Positions 24,976 to 35,790 of a DNA stretch of 64,000 nt are shown here, one piece after another. Positions within the stretch are counted from its first letter, which is position 1; every line of letters begins with the position of its first letter. The notes below the pieces were generated by a model. The model did no database searches, was not told the DNA's origin, and worked only from the letters and a program-made list of their open reading frames with translations. The position numbers and the translations under genes were made by a program. The stretch is from RPQJ01 sp963712815 (lineage in GTDB: Bacteria; Pseudomonadota; Gammaproteobacteria; Steroidobacterales; Steroidobacteraceae), in assembly GCA_963712815.1 (NCBI GenBank), contig CAVQJL010000016.1, positions 79,585 through 143,584 of the forward strand, in the 5' to 3' direction.

Positions 24976-26114
24976 GCGGGCCGCTCGAGGGCGTGCGCGT
25001 CGTCGAGATCGCGGGCATCGGCCCCGGCCCCTTCTGCGGCATGCTGCTCGCCGACCTCGGTGCCGACGTCGTGCTCGTGGACCGCAAGGGCGGCGCGCTG
25101 CCCTTCAACGCCCAGCCGAAGTACGACATCACGCGTCGCGGCAAACGCTCGATCGCGGTCGATCTCAAGCGGCCGGGCGCGGCCGAGGTGGTGCTGCGGC
25201 TGCTCGAGGGAGCGGACGCGCTGCTCGAGGGCTTCCGCCCGGGCGTGATGGAGCGGCTCGGTCTCGGCCCGGACGTGTGCCTCGCGCGCAACGCGCGGCT
25301 CGTTTACGGGCGGCTGACCGGCTGGGGGCAGACCGGCCCGCTCGCGCAGGCGGCCGGGCACGACATCAATTACGTGGCCCTGAGCGGCCTGCTCTTTCAC
25401 GGCGGGCATGCCGACTCCGCACCCTCGATCCCGCCCACGGTGGTCGGCGACATAGGCGGCGGGGCGATGTTCATGGCGCTCGGGCTCGTGAGCGGCATCC
25501 TGAGCGCGCGTTCGACCGGGCGGGGCCAGGTCATCGACGGCGCGATCACCGACGGCTGCGCGGTGATGGGCACGCTCGTGCAGGGCCTGCGGGCGCAGCG
25601 CCTCTGGGCCGACCGGCGCCAGGCCAACGCGCTCGACGGCGGCGCGCACTGGTACGACACCTACGAGTGCGCCGACGGCGGCTGGATCTCGGTCGGCGCA
25701 CTCGAGCCGCAGTTCTATCGCCTGCTGCTCGAGAAGTGCGGGCTCGCGGGCGAAGGGCTCGGGCAGGCTCAGTTCGACGTCGCCAACTGGCCGAAGCACA
25801 GGGAACGCTTCGCAGCGCTGTTCAGGACGAAGACGCGCGACGAGTGGTGCGCGCTGCTCGAGGGCACGGACGTGTGCTTCGCACCGGTGCTGAACCTCGC
25901 CGAGGCGGCGGAGCACCCGCACAACCGCGCGCGCGGGGCCTATCTCGAGATCGAGGGCGTGCGGCAACCGGCGCCGGCACCGCGGTTCGGAGGGACGCCG
26001 GCTGCAGTTCGCTCGCCACCCGCCGGGGTCGGTGCGCAGACGACGGAGCTGCTGCGTGCGGCAGGCTATGCAGGGGACGAGATCGCGACCCTGGCGGCCT
26101 CGGGCGTCGTGTAG
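24972..26114 (+). CDS. CaiB/BaiF-family CoA-transferase or 2-methylacyl-CoA racemase
   Basis: A 380-residue class III CoA-transferase family protein. The N-terminal GVRVVEIAGIGPGPFCGMLLADLGADVV and the later GLTGWGQTGP-like block (GRLTGWGQTGPLAQ) followed by GHDINYVALSG are typical. The GHDINY segment is characteristic of the alpha-methylacyl-CoA racemase branch. That suggests epimerisation of branched acyl-CoAs before oxidation by the dehydrogenase encoded just upstream. The GTG start at 24972 overlaps the upstream stop by 4 bases. The choice between racemase and CoA-transferase is inference. Confidence 0.9.
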   Translation: MSGPLEGVRVVEIAGIGPGPFCGMLLADLGADVVLVDRKGGALPFNAQPKYDITRRGKRSIAVDLKRPGAAEVVLRLLEGADALLEGFRPGVMERLGLGPDVCLARNARLVYGRLTGWGQTGPLAQAAGHDINYVALSGLLFHGGHADSAPSIPPTVVGDIGGGAMFMALGLVSGILSARSTGRGQVIDGAITDGCAVMGTLVQGLRAQRLWADRRQANALDGGAHWYDTYECADGGWISVGALEPQFYRLLLEKCGLAGEGLGQAQFDVANWPKHRERFAALFRTKTRDEWCALLEGTDVCFAPVLNLAEAAEHPHNRARGAYLEIEGVRQPAPAPRFGGTPAAVRSPPAGVGAQTTELLRAAGYAGDEIATLAASGVV

Positions 26115-26145
26115 GCGCGCACCGTTCGCCCCATCGCCAGCCGCC

Positions 26146-26592
26146 TCACGCCACCGGCATCACCACGAACTCCCCCTCCAGCACGCCGACAGCCTGCCCC
26201 GCACACTCGAGCGTCGCGGTCACGTGCACGCGCGCCGGCCGGCCCTTGTTCAGCGTCGCGATCGCCTTGGCCCACGCAGCGGCTTCGGGCGGCGCGGACG
26301 TCGCCGTGAAGTCGCCGGTGATCGGTCGCTCGTAGGACATCCGGTTGCGGCGGATCACGATGCGCCCGGCGCGCTGTTCCGCCCGCATCCGCACGTACAG
26401 CGCGCACCACGCGGCCAGGATGGCGACTGCGGACGCACTGCCGCCGAATACCGTGTCGCGGTGGTTGATGTTCGGCGCGAGCGGCGCGGCGAGCTCAACG
26501 CCCTCGGGCGTCGCCGAGCGCACCGCGACGGCCATGGCGCGCGACAGCGGGATGCGCTCGTGGAGGTAGCTTTCGAGGTCGCCCGGAGTCAT
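26146..26592 (-). CDS. YiiD-type hotdog thioesterase domain protein
   Basis: A 148-residue protein resembling the putative thioesterase domain found at the C-terminus of YiiD. The conserved segment is NINHRDTVFGGSASAVAILAAW near residue 43, followed by beta strands IVIRRNRMSYERPI and VHVTATLE. It is predicted to be a cytoplasmic hotdog-fold protein acting on acyl-CoA or acyl carrier protein. It converges on the CaiB gene with a 31-base gap. It lies upstream of nothing recognisable on its own strand. Confidence 0.75.
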   Translation of the reverse strand: MTPGDLESYLHERIPLSRAMAVAVRSATPEGVELAAPLAPNINHRDTVFGGSASAVAILAAWCALYVRMRAEQRAGRIVIRRNRMSYERPITGDFTATSAPPEAAAWAKAIATLNKGRPARVHVTATLECAGQAVGVLEGEFVVMPVA

Positions 26593-26618
26593 GAGGAGTC
26601 CCGGCCGCGCCGGATTGC

Positions 26619-26984
26619 TCAGCGCGGCTGCGGCATCGGCGCCTGGAACAGGTGCTTGGTGATCTTCTTCGAGCGCTCGCCCTCGCCCTCGTCCTTCTTG
26701 CAGGTGCGATTCGAGATGCTGCACTTGACGCCGTTGCTGAGCGTGAACTTCTTCGTGCCCCAGTCGCCCTTCTTGTCGAGGCGCTTCTGCACCTCCTGCC
26801 CGGCGTACTCGCCGAACATCCGTCGCGTCTGCGCCACGTTGGCGCCGCGCTGGTCGTAGCAGACCTGGTCGGCCTTGTCGCAAACGACTCCGGCCGGCAT
26901 CAAGTCGATCTTGTCGCTCTCGGCCCGGGCCGAGCCCGCCGCGAGGAGCGCGATCGCCCCGGCCGTGATCAGCAGGGTCTTCAT
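26619..26984 (-). CDS. Small exported four-cysteine protein (YcgJ/Fels-1-like)
   Basis: A 121-residue protein with a clear Sec signal peptide (MKTLLITAGAIALLAAGSARA). Its four Cys are arranged as VVCDKADQVCYD and VKCSISNRTCKK, probably forming two disulfides in the periplasm. The pattern resembles the small YcgJ/Fels-1 prophage-protein-like family, whose function is unknown. The ATG at 26984 has AGGAG about 11 bases upstream. It diverges from the cyclic-nucleotide-binding gene over 107 bases. The family assignment is moderate; the signal peptide and cysteines are directly visible. Confidence 0.7.
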   Translation of the reverse strand: MKTLLITAGAIALLAAGSARAESDKIDLMPAGVVCDKADQVCYDQRGANVAQTRRMFGEYAGQEVQKRLDKKGDWGTKKFTLSNGVKCSISNRTCKKDEGEGERSKKITKHLFQAPMPQPR

Positions 26985-27091
26985 CTGAGTTCCGGCTCCT
27001 CTGGGGGTATGGGCGCTGCAAGCGTAGAATCGCGGGGACTGGGCCGCAAGCCGGTCCGCACCGTCACGAGACCGAAGTCGCAGGGGGCGCC

Positions 27092-27568
27092 ATGACAGAC
27101 TCGATCCTCGCTGCCATCCAGCAGCACCCGTTCAGCCAGGGCCTGACGCCGGAGCATTGCGCGACGCTGGCGAGCATGGGCTCGCGCGTGACCTACGGCA
27201 AGGACGAAATCATCTTCGCCGAGGGCGACGAGCGCCACGAGTTCTTCTTCCTCGTGGAGGGCCGGGTCGCGCTGGAGATGCTCGCACAGGGCAAGGCGTT
27301 GCGCGTGCACGCGCTCGAGCCTGGCGACGAGCTCGGCTGGTCGTCGGTGCTCTCCGGGCGCGGCAAGTTCTACCAGGCCCGTGCGCTCGAGCCCGTGGAG
27401 GCGATCCGCTTCGACGGCTACGAGTTGCTCGAGCGGTGCCGCAGCGACCATCACTTCGGCTACAAGATCATGCACCGGCTGGTGGGCGTGGTGTCCGAGC
27501 GCCTGCAGGCTGCGCGGATGCAGGTGCTCGACATGTACTCGCCGATCGCGAGGAGGGCCGGGGCCTGA
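27092..27568 (+). CDS. Stand-alone cyclic-nucleotide-binding (CRP-like) domain protein
   Basis: A 158-residue protein consisting of one cNMP-binding beta-roll (about residues 12-130) and a C-terminal helix. The features EIIFAEGDERHEFFFLVEGRVAL and LEPGDELGWSSVL are typical, but the phosphate-binding RxA segment is changed to KFYQARALE. There is no helix-turn-helix domain: the protein ends about 28 residues after the roll. It is therefore not a CRP/FNR DNA-binding regulator by itself and may sense a small molecule or act with a partner. GGGG lies 5 bases before the ATG. Confidence 0.82.
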   Translation: MTDSILAAIQQHPFSQGLTPEHCATLASMGSRVTYGKDEIIFAEGDERHEFFFLVEGRVALEMLAQGKALRVHALEPGDELGWSSVLSGRGKFYQARALEPVEAIRFDGYELLERCRSDHHFGYKIMHRLVGVVSERLQAARMQVLDMYSPIARRAGA

Positions 27569-27628
27569 GCCGGCGGCCGCGGCCGCTGCGGGCGTCGTGC
27601 CGGGGTTGCTACGGGCGAGCCGGCTGCA

Positions 27629-27698
27629 GGCGTCGTGCCGCGGTTTCTACGGGCGCGCCCGGAAATATGCGCGCCCTGCGAAACCCCGGCACGACGCC
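27629..27698. repeat. Nested hairpin A
   Basis: The outer stem pairs 27629-27647 with 27680-27698, 18 of 19 positions complementary. A 3-base internal loop follows, then a 7-base inner stem (GGGCGCG with CGCGCCC) around a 12-base loop. An upstream copy of the left arm at 27591-27607 is perfectly complementary over 17 bases to 27682-27698, so two alternative pairings are possible. Confidence 0.75.
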
Positions 27699-27857
27699 GG
27701 ACACCACGCGCCTGAGCGACCCGGCTATCGCCGGCTCGCACGGCGCACGCAACGTTCACCGGAATCAGTGTCGAGTTTGGCGCACTCATCGACTGCGCAG
27801 TGCCCGAACGTGACTGCCGCCCCGAACGCTGAACCCGGTCGACTTCACTTGCGCCGT

Positions 27858-27885
27858 GCGAGTGGCCGGCTCGGCGGCCACTCGC
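27858..27885. repeat. Short hairpin C
   Basis: A perfect 11-base inverted repeat, 27858-27868 with 27875-27885 (GCGAGTGGCCG and its complement), around a 6-base loop. No T-run follows on either strand. It lies between the two larger hairpins. Confidence 0.75.
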
Positions 27886-27903
27886 CCAGGCGCCGCGTGT
27901 CCA

Positions 27904-27966
27904 GCGTCGTGAAAGGACTCGCAGAGGCCCGCATGCAGCGGGCCGGCGCGAGTCCTTTCACGACGC
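27904..27966. repeat. Nested hairpin B
   Basis: A perfect 19-base inverted repeat, 27904-27922 with 27948-27966, beginning GCGTCGTGAAAGG. Inside it are 3-base unpaired strands, then a perfect 7-base stem (27926-27932 with 27938-27944) and a 5-base loop. It is the strongest hairpin I found in the window. The lack of a T-run argues against a simple terminator, although a role for both convergent genes is possible. Confidence 0.8.
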
Positions 27967-28028
27967 CTGCACCGCGACCGGCCGGCGCGAATGCTTTCCC
28001 GATGCCGGACACCACGCTGAGTCGAGCC

Positions 28029-28436
28029 TCAGCGGTCGCGCGAGGGCAGCCGGTACATCCACACGGCGAGGCCTACGCCGAAGGCGGCCAGCGACGCCTG
28101 CAGCCACGCCGGCCGCACGAAGAACACGATCGATATCCCGAGCGTGATCGTCATCATCACGATGGCGCTGATCTTGGCCCGGTAGGGAATGCTCCGGTGC
28201 ACGTGCCACTCGTGGATCATCGGCCCGAAGTGCCGGTGCGCGAGCAGCCACTCGTGGAACGGCCGGTAGCTGCGAGCGAAGCAGGCCGCGGCGAGCAGCA
28301 CGAGCGGGGTCGTGGGCAGCACGGGCAGGAAGATGCCCGCGATGCCGAAACCGAGCGCCGTGACTCCAACGACGAAGAACAGCGCCCGCACGACGGGCGA
28401 GCCGTGCAGTCGGTCCCGCGGGGCAGGTTCCGTCAC
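28029..28436 (-). CDS. ybaN: DUF454 (YbaN-like) small membrane protein
   Basis: A 135-residue inner-membrane protein of the YbaN/DUF454 family. The typical N-terminal helix with GVTALGFGIAGIFLPVLPTTPLVLLAAACFARS is followed by a loop (HEWLLAHRHFGPMIHEW) and two more helices. Function is unknown. The GTG start at 28436 overlaps the wax-ester synthase stop by 4 bases, so the two are co-translated. The symbol follows the family name only. Confidence 0.88.
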   Translation of the reverse strand: MTEPAPRDRLHGSPVVRALFFVVGVTALGFGIAGIFLPVLPTTPLVLLAAACFARSYRPFHEWLLAHRHFGPMIHEWHVHRSIPYRAKISAIVMMTITLGISIVFFVRPAWLQASLAAFGVGLAVWMYRLPSRDR

Positions 28437-29827
28437 CTCGGGCGGCTCCGCGCCTGCAGCTGCTCGAACGCCGCAAGCAGGCCAGTGGCGAACGTGCCGG
28501 GACGCGGCACGGCCGCGAGCGCGGTCATCACGCCGAACTCGAGCGAGCCGGCGTAGCTCTCCACCGTGACGTTCAGGCCGAGCCCGTGGCCGACGATCGA
28601 CAGCGGCCAGTGGTGAAGGACGCGGGCGCCGGCCAGGTACATGGGGCGCGGCGGCCCGTGCACGTTCGACACCACGAGATTCACGACCCGCGGTACGCGA
28701 TTGGCAACCGACGGGAGCCCGTAAACGGAGGTGAGGCCGTGCAGCAGCCACGGCATGCCGATGGTCGGGAAGTCCATCGGCACCAGCGATTTCGTTCGCG
28801 ACACGTTCGCTTTGGCCGCTCGAGTCGCGTCACGGATGGCCCGCAGGCGCCGCACGGGATCGGCGATGTCCGTGGCGAGGTCGACCCGCGCGATCGTGGC
28901 CTGCGTCGTCAGTTCCACCTTGCCGGGCTCGTGCAGCGACACCGGCATGGCGGCCACCAGCGGCTGCTTCGGCACGCCGCCGTGGCGGCCGAGGTAGCGG
29001 CGCAGCGCTCCCGCGCAGATCGAAAGCACGACGTCGTTGACGGTCGCCTGGTGTGCGGCGGCGATCTCGCGAACGTCCGCCAGCGGGATCGAGGCCGTGG
29101 CGATGCCGCGCCCGACGTCGATGGCGACGTTGAGCGGCGTCTGGGGTCCGAATCCCGGGCGGGGCCGCGCCGTGCTGCGAGCGCCGGTATCGCGTGAGCG
29201 TGCCAGCGCCTTCGCCATGGCCGGCAGGTTGCGGGCGAGCTTCCAGTACTGTTCGAGGTCGTGGCGCAGACCGTCCGCAATCACCTGGCCGGCCCATGGA
29301 TGCTCGGCGCGCGCGCCAGCCCGCGTGGCGGCGGCCCTGCGGCGCGGACGGCGCGTGGGGTCGAACAGCGTGCGCATCAGTTCGACGCCGGCTTCCCCGT
29401 CCACGACCGCGTGGTGGATGTTCGTGTAGAAGCCGACGCGCCCGTCCTGCCGGCCCTCGATGACGGACACTGTCCACAAGGGGTACGCGCGGTCGAGCGG
29501 CTCGGAGTGGAGCTGCCCGACGCAGGTCTCGAACTGCGCGTGCGTGCCCGGCGCGGGCAAGGTCACGTGGCGCAGGTGGTAGTCGAGATCGACCTGCGGC
29601 ACCTGCACCCAGACCGGGTTCGCCATCCCGAGCGGGAACTCGTGCAGCTTGCGGCTCAGCACCGGCGCCAGGGGCAGGCGCTGCTCGTAGATGCGGCGCA
29701 CGTTGCGCATGAAGCTGCCACGGTGGCCGGGCGGCGGCTCGAGCAGGCTCAGCGAGCCGACGTGCATCGGCATGTCCGGCGTTTCCAGGTGCAGGAACGC
29801 ACCGTCGATCCCGCTCAGGAACTTCAT
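28433..29827 (-). CDS. Wax ester synthase / diacylglycerol acyltransferase (WS/DGAT)
   Basis: A 464-residue acyltransferase that esterifies fatty alcohols or diacylglycerol with acyl-CoA, giving storage wax or triacylglycerol. The active-site motif HHAVVDG is at residues 138-144. Other family features are the start FLSGIDGAFLHLET, the mid-protein NDVVLSICAGALRRYL and the C-terminal VSNVHGPPRPMYLAGA. The ATG at 29827 fits the family N-terminus; a GGGG-rich ribosome site lies upstream. It diverges from the alpha/beta hydrolase gene over 116 bases. Storage-lipid formation by this organism is a reasonable inference. Confidence 0.94.
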   Translation of the reverse strand: MKFLSGIDGAFLHLETPDMPMHVGSLSLLEPPPGHRGSFMRNVRRIYEQRLPLAPVLSRKLHEFPLGMANPVWVQVPQVDLDYHLRHVTLPAPGTHAQFETCVGQLHSEPLDRAYPLWTVSVIEGRQDGRVGFYTNIHHAVVDGEAGVELMRTLFDPTRRPRRRAAATRAGARAEHPWAGQVIADGLRHDLEQYWKLARNLPAMAKALARSRDTGARSTARPRPGFGPQTPLNVAIDVGRGIATASIPLADVREIAAAHQATVNDVVLSICAGALRRYLGRHGGVPKQPLVAAMPVSLHEPGKVELTTQATIARVDLATDIADPVRRLRAIRDATRAAKANVSRTKSLVPMDFPTIGMPWLLHGLTSVYGLPSVANRVPRVVNLVVSNVHGPPRPMYLAGARVLHHWPLSIVGHGLGLNVTVESYAGSLEFGVMTALAAVPRPGTFATGLLAAFEQLQARSRPR

Positions 29828-29943
29828 CTGCTTCGTTTCCCCGCGTTGCGGCCGCCACGACGGCGCCGCCCGAGCGGGCATCGTAGCCCCCGGGGTGGGC
29901 GGGGTCATTCAATCCGTGTGGTAATGTCGGGTGAGGAATTTCC

Positions 29944-30732
29944 GTGCCGCACATGACACCTCCCACGACCACCGCGGGCCCGCCGCCCGTGCTCCACACC
30001 GCGCTCGAGCTGCGGGCCCCGTTCGAGCTGGCGCTGCTCTGGCCGGCCCTGCCGCTGCTCTTGCGCGCGCCGCGCGGCGACGGCCATCCGGTGCTGCTCG
30101 TGCCGGGGTTCCTCAGCAGCGAGCTGCCGCTCGCCGCGATGCGGGCGTACCTGCAGAACCGCGGCTATGCGGTCGAGACATGGGGCTTCGGACGCAATCT
30201 CGGCCTGCAGCGCAAGCACGTCGCGGCGCTCGAGCAGAAGGTCCGCTTCCTGCATCACCGCCACCGTCGCAAGGTGAGCCTGGTCGGCTGGAGCCTGGGC
30301 GGCGCGTTCGCGCTGTACGTGGCGCATCACGCCGGCGAGTGCGTGCGCGGCATCATCACGATGGGCAGCCCGGTCACGGTCGGCCCGGAGGGCAGCCAGT
30401 CGCCGCCGGCGGTGCACGCGCTGTACCGGCTCGTCGCGCATCCGCTCGGGTCGGCTGCGCACGCGATGCAGCCGCGCGTGCGGCAGCTTCGCGCGCGGCC
30501 GCCGGTGCCGATGAGCTGCCTCTATTCGGCGACCGATGGCGTCGTGCCGGTGCACCAGGCGACCTTCGACGGCGACCCGGCGATGCACGAGAACATCCGC
30601 GTGCCCGGCAGCCACTGCGGGCTCGGTTTCAATCCGTGGGTGCTCAGGATCGTTGCGGACCGTCTCGCGCAGCCCGAGGGCGGCTGGCAGCCGTTCAGAG
30701 CCGGTCGATCAGCCAGCCCGGGAACAGCATGA
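29944..30732 (+). CDS. Alpha/beta hydrolase (lipase/esterase-like)
   Basis: A 262-residue alpha/beta hydrolase. The nucleophile elbow GWSLGG (Ser117), the oxyanion segment VLLVPGFLSSE and a terminal His in GSHCGLGFNP complete a likely Ser-Asp-His triad. Sequence style resembles small lipases and acyl-glycerol hydrolases. Its divergence from WS/DGAT suggests a possible role in lipid turnover, which is inference. GTG at 29944 has GAGGAA 5 bases upstream; an ATG three codons later is an alternative. Its 3' end overlaps the convergent nuoN gene by 38 bases. Confidence 0.85.
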   Translation: MPHMTPPTTTAGPPPVLHTALELRAPFELALLWPALPLLLRAPRGDGHPVLLVPGFLSSELPLAAMRAYLQNRGYAVETWGFGRNLGLQRKHVAALEQKVRFLHHRHRRKVSLVGWSLGGAFALYVAHHAGECVRGIITMGSPVTVGPEGSQSPPAVHALYRLVAHPLGSAAHAMQPRVRQLRARPPVPMSCLYSATDGVVPVHQATFDGDPAMHENIRVPGSHCGLGFNPWVLRIVADRLAQPEGGWQPFRAGRSASPGTA

Positions 30733-32076
30733 GCAGCACGGCCGGGACGACGCAGAGCAGGCTCGCCATCACGACGTGACGCCGCGGCGAGCCGCGGGCC
30801 GCGCCGGGCTCTTCCTCGGCCATGAACATGTACTGGATCACGCGCAGGTAGAAGTACAGGCCGAGGTAGCTCGCCACGAGGCCAGCGACCGCGTAGGTCG
30901 TGTAGCCCGCGGCCAGCACGTTCTTGAAGACCAGGAACTTGGCCACGAAGCCCGGCAGCGGCGGCAGGCCGGCGAGCGACAGCATCGCGATCGCGATCAT
31001 GATCGCGGCGAACGGCCGGCGCCGATACAGGCCCTTGAGCGCGTCGAGGCGATCCTGCCGCTCGTCGTCTGCGCCGCGCGGCAGGGCCGCGAAGACGAGC
31101 ACGTTCATCAGGCCGTAGGCCAGCAGGTAGAAGACGATCGCCTCCCAGCGGCCTCGTCCGTCGCCCAGCAGGGCATAGAAGAGGTACCCGGCGTGCGCGA
31201 TCGACGAGTAGGCGATCATGCGCCGCACGCTCGCCTGGCGGATGGCCGCGAGGTTGCCCCAGGCCATCGAGACGAGCGGCAGGATCGCGAGCAGTCCCAC
31301 GACCGGCGGCAGGATCGGCGTCGTGCCGAACACGCGCAGCGCGGCAAGCAACACGCCGGCCTTGATGATCGTTGCCATGTAGGCGGTGACCGGCGCGCTC
31401 GCTCCCTCGTACGCGTCCGGCGCCCAGGCATGGAAGGGCACGATGGCGGCCTTGAGGAACAGCGCGGCGGTCACGAGCGCGACCCCCGCCATGGCGAGCG
31501 GGTCGGACGAGCCGAGCGCCCAGGAGAAGGCGACGATCTGCAGCGAGCCGCTCCACCCGTACAGGAAGGAGATGCCCAGCAGCAGCGTCGCGGTCGCGGC
31601 GCCGCCGAGCACGAGGTACTTGAGGGCGGCCTCGGCGCTCTGCGCCCGCAGCATGCCGAGCACCACCAGCGCGTACACCGGCAGGGACATGATCTCGATC
31701 CCGAGGAACAGCGTCGCGAAGCTGTCGGAGGAGATCACGAGGCAGGCGCCGTACAGCGAGGCGAGCACCAGCGTGTAGTAGGGCGTCTCGGCGAAATCGT
31801 CGCGCGAGATCAGCAGCACCGGCAGGGCGAGCGCGAGCAGCACCGCCTTGGGCAGCGACGTCGCCGGCCCGACCGAGAAGTGGTGCAGGAACGGTGCGCC
31901 GGTGAAGCCGGTCGCATGCAGCCACAGCGCGGCCGCGGCGGCGGCCGCGACGAACAGCACAGCGAACCCGAAGCCGTCGCGCGAGCGACCGCTCCGGATC
32001 TCGAGGCCCAGGATCGCGAGCATGCCCACGAGCAGCAGGTGCTCGGGCAGCATCGAGGTGAGGATCAGGGACCAGT

Positions 32077-32080
<4 letters not shown>
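30695..32080 (-). CDS. nuoN: NADH-quinone oxidoreductase subunit N
   Basis: The last gene of the complex I operon. NuoN is one of three antiporter-like proton-pumping membrane subunits. The 461 residues contain about 14 transmembrane helices. The conserved Lys/Glu network is suggested by LGIEIMSLPVYALV, KYLVLGGAATATLL and the broken-helix segment KAAIVPFHAWAPDAYEGA. The ATG at 32080 overlaps the nuoM stop by 4 bases. Length is slightly below average but complete. Confidence 0.96.
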
Positions 32081-33607
<1,527 letters not shown>

Positions 33608-33615
<8 letters not shown>

Positions 33616-35485
33616 TGCGCCACATCCAGGCGAGCGAAACCACGAGCCCCAGCACCACGAGCAGCACGTAGGTCTGCAGGTTGCCGGTCTCGACGCGGCT
33701 CAGGCGCCCGGCTGCGCGTTGCGCGGTCGCGGCGAGGCCGTGCAGGGAGCCGTCGATGAGCGCCTTGTCGCCCAGGCCGAGGAACACCCGTTCCGAGATC
33801 CAGTGCAGCGGCCGGCCGAGGACCGCCTCGTACAGTTCATCCACGTAGTACTTGCCCGAAAGCAGGCGGTGCGCGCCCGCGAAGCGCTGCTTGAGCCGCT
33901 CCGCGCGCTCGAGGCCTCGCCCGTAGACGAGCCAGGCCAGCCCGAGGCCGGCGAACGCGACGGCGATCGCGACGAAGATCAGCGGCGTTTTGAGGTGGTG
34001 CAGCGACTCGATCTCGGCCGGCATGGGCATCACAGGCTCGAGGAAGTGGTACACGTGGAAGAACCCGCCGACGGCCGACAGCACCGCGAGCACGATCAGC
34101 ACCCCGGTCATCGAGAACGGCGACTCGTGTACGTGGTGCTCGGTCTCGTGGTCCATCCGCGAGGGCGTGAGGAACGTGAGCCACAGCAGCCGGAACATGT
34201 AGAACGAGGTGAGCAGCGCCGAGAACGAGCCGAGCGCCCACAGCACCGGCGATCCGCCGGATTCGCTCGCGAGCGCGAACCACATGATCTCGTCCTTCGA
34301 GAAGAAGCCCGCGAGCGGCGGGATGCCGGCGATGGCCGCCGTGGCGACCGCGAACGTCGCGAACGTGACCGGGATCTTCCGGGCGAGCCCGCCCATCTTG
34401 CGGATGTCCTGTTCGCCCGACATCGCGTGGATCACGCTGCCCGCGCCGAGGAACAGGCAGGCCTTGAAGAACGCGTGCGTGTAGACGTGGAACACGGCCA
34501 CGCCGTAGGCGCCGACGCCGAGGGCGAGGAACATGAGGCCGAGCTGCGAGATCGTCGAGTAGGCCAGAACTTTCTTGATGTCGGTCTGCACCACGGCGAT
34601 GGTCGCGGCGAAGATCGCCGTGGCGAGGCCGATCACGGCGATCACCTGCGAGGCCTCCGGCGCCTGCATGTACAGGCCGTTGAGGCGCGCGACGAGGTAC
34701 ACGCCGGCAGTCACCATCGTGGCCGCGTGGATCAGCGCGGAGACCGGCGTGGGGCCGGCCATCGCGTCGGGCAGCCACACGTGCAGCGGGATCTGCGCCG
34801 ACTTGCCCGTGGCGCCGATGAACAGCAGCAGCCCCACCAGGCTCGCCGACACCGCCGGGGCCACCGGCCCCTGGAAGGCCGCGTTCACGGCGTCGAAGTC
34901 GAGCGTGCCGAGCGCGTGGTAGATCAGGAACATGCCGAGCAGGAAGCCCGCGTCGCCGATCCGGTTGGTGATGAAGGCCTTCTTGCCGGCCTGGGCCTTG
35001 GCCGGGTCCTCGAACCAGAAGCCGATCAGCAGGTAGGAGGCGAGGCCGACGCCCTCCCAGCCGACGAAGCACACCAGCAGCGACCGGCCGAGCACCAGCA
35101 GCAGCATGAAGAACAGGAACAGGTTGAGGTACGAGAAGTAGCGCGCGTAGCTCGCGTCGTCCTTCATGTAGCCCGTCGAGTAGATGTGGATCAGCGAGCC
35201 GACGCCGGTCACGATCAGGGTCATGAGCGCGCTGAGGCGGTCGAAGTAGAAGGCGATGTCGAAGGAGAAGTCGCCGACCACGGCCCAGGTGTAGGCCGTC
35301 TCGACCAGAGCCGAATCCTCCGCCCCGCCGAGCTGCATGAAGGCGCGGACGGTGGCGAGGAACGCGAGGATGGGCAGGCCGCAGCCCACCACGCTCACGA
35401 AGCCCTTGCCGAGCCGCGGGCCTGCGAGCCCGTTCAGCACGAATCCCGCGAGCGGCAGCAGCACGATGAGCGTGAGCAGGTTCAT
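33608..35485 (-). CDS. nuoL: NADH-quinone oxidoreductase subunit L
   Basis: The distal antiporter-like proton-pumping subunit of complex I, with the long lateral helix at its C-terminus. The 625 residues include VGWEGVGLASYLLIGFW with the conserved Glu, the segment GKSAQIPLHVWLPDAMAGPTPVSALIHAATMV typical of NuoL, and C-terminal amphipathic sequence. The ATG at 35485 lies 2 bases after the nuoK stop. Its stop overlaps nuoM by 8 bases. Confidence 0.97.
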
Positions 35486-35487
35486 CC

Positions 35488-35790
35488 TCAGCCCTTGAGC
35501 TCCGAATAGGCCCCGACGTCGAGCGAGCGCTTCTGGCGCGAGAGCAGCAGCACGATCGGGATGGCGATGGCGATCTCGGCCGCGGCGACCACGAACACCA
35601 GGAAGACGAGGACCGCGCCGGCCAGCGTCGCGCCGTGCGCGGCGAAGGCGACGAGGCTCAGGATCACGCCGTTCAGCATCAGCTCCATGCACATGAGCAT
35701 GACGAGCGCGTTGCGGCGGACCATCACGCCCACGAAGCCGAGGCTGAACAGCGTGACCGAGAGCGCGAGCAGCAGCTGCGTCCTATCCAT
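35488..35790 (-). CDS. nuoK: NADH-quinone oxidoreductase subunit K
   Basis: A small membrane subunit of complex I: 100 residues, three helices, with the conserved acidic residues in LMCMELMLNGVIL and VVAAAEIAIAI that belong to the proton channel near the quinone site. The length is exactly typical. It overlaps nuoJ by 8 bases upstream and is followed by nuoL after 2 bases. Confidence 0.97.
   Translation of the reverse strand: MDRTQLLLALSVTLFSLGFVGVMVRRNALVMLMCMELMLNGVILSLVAFAAHGATLAGAVLVFLVFVVAAAEIAIAIPIVLLLSRQKRSLDVGAYSELKG

Larger units (their letters stand above)
27569..28028. repeat. 460-base gene-free stretch with related nested hairpins
   Basis: A non-coding stretch between two convergent genes. 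It contains a tandem near-repeat (27591-27617 and 27629-27655, period 38), a 14-base direct repeat GCCGGACACCACGC at 27696-27709 and 28004-28017, and several hairpins. Two large hairpins share a design: a base beginning GGCGTCGTG or GCGTCGTG, a 19-base outer stem, a 3-base internal loop and a 7-base inner stem. These look like decayed REP-type palindromes or a structured RNA. No transposase or coding potential is visible. Confidence 0.7.

Noticed and set aside
27569..28028. Possible CRISPR array in the repeat-rich stretch
   Set aside because: The repeats are few, inverted and unequal in spacing, and no cas gene is nearby.
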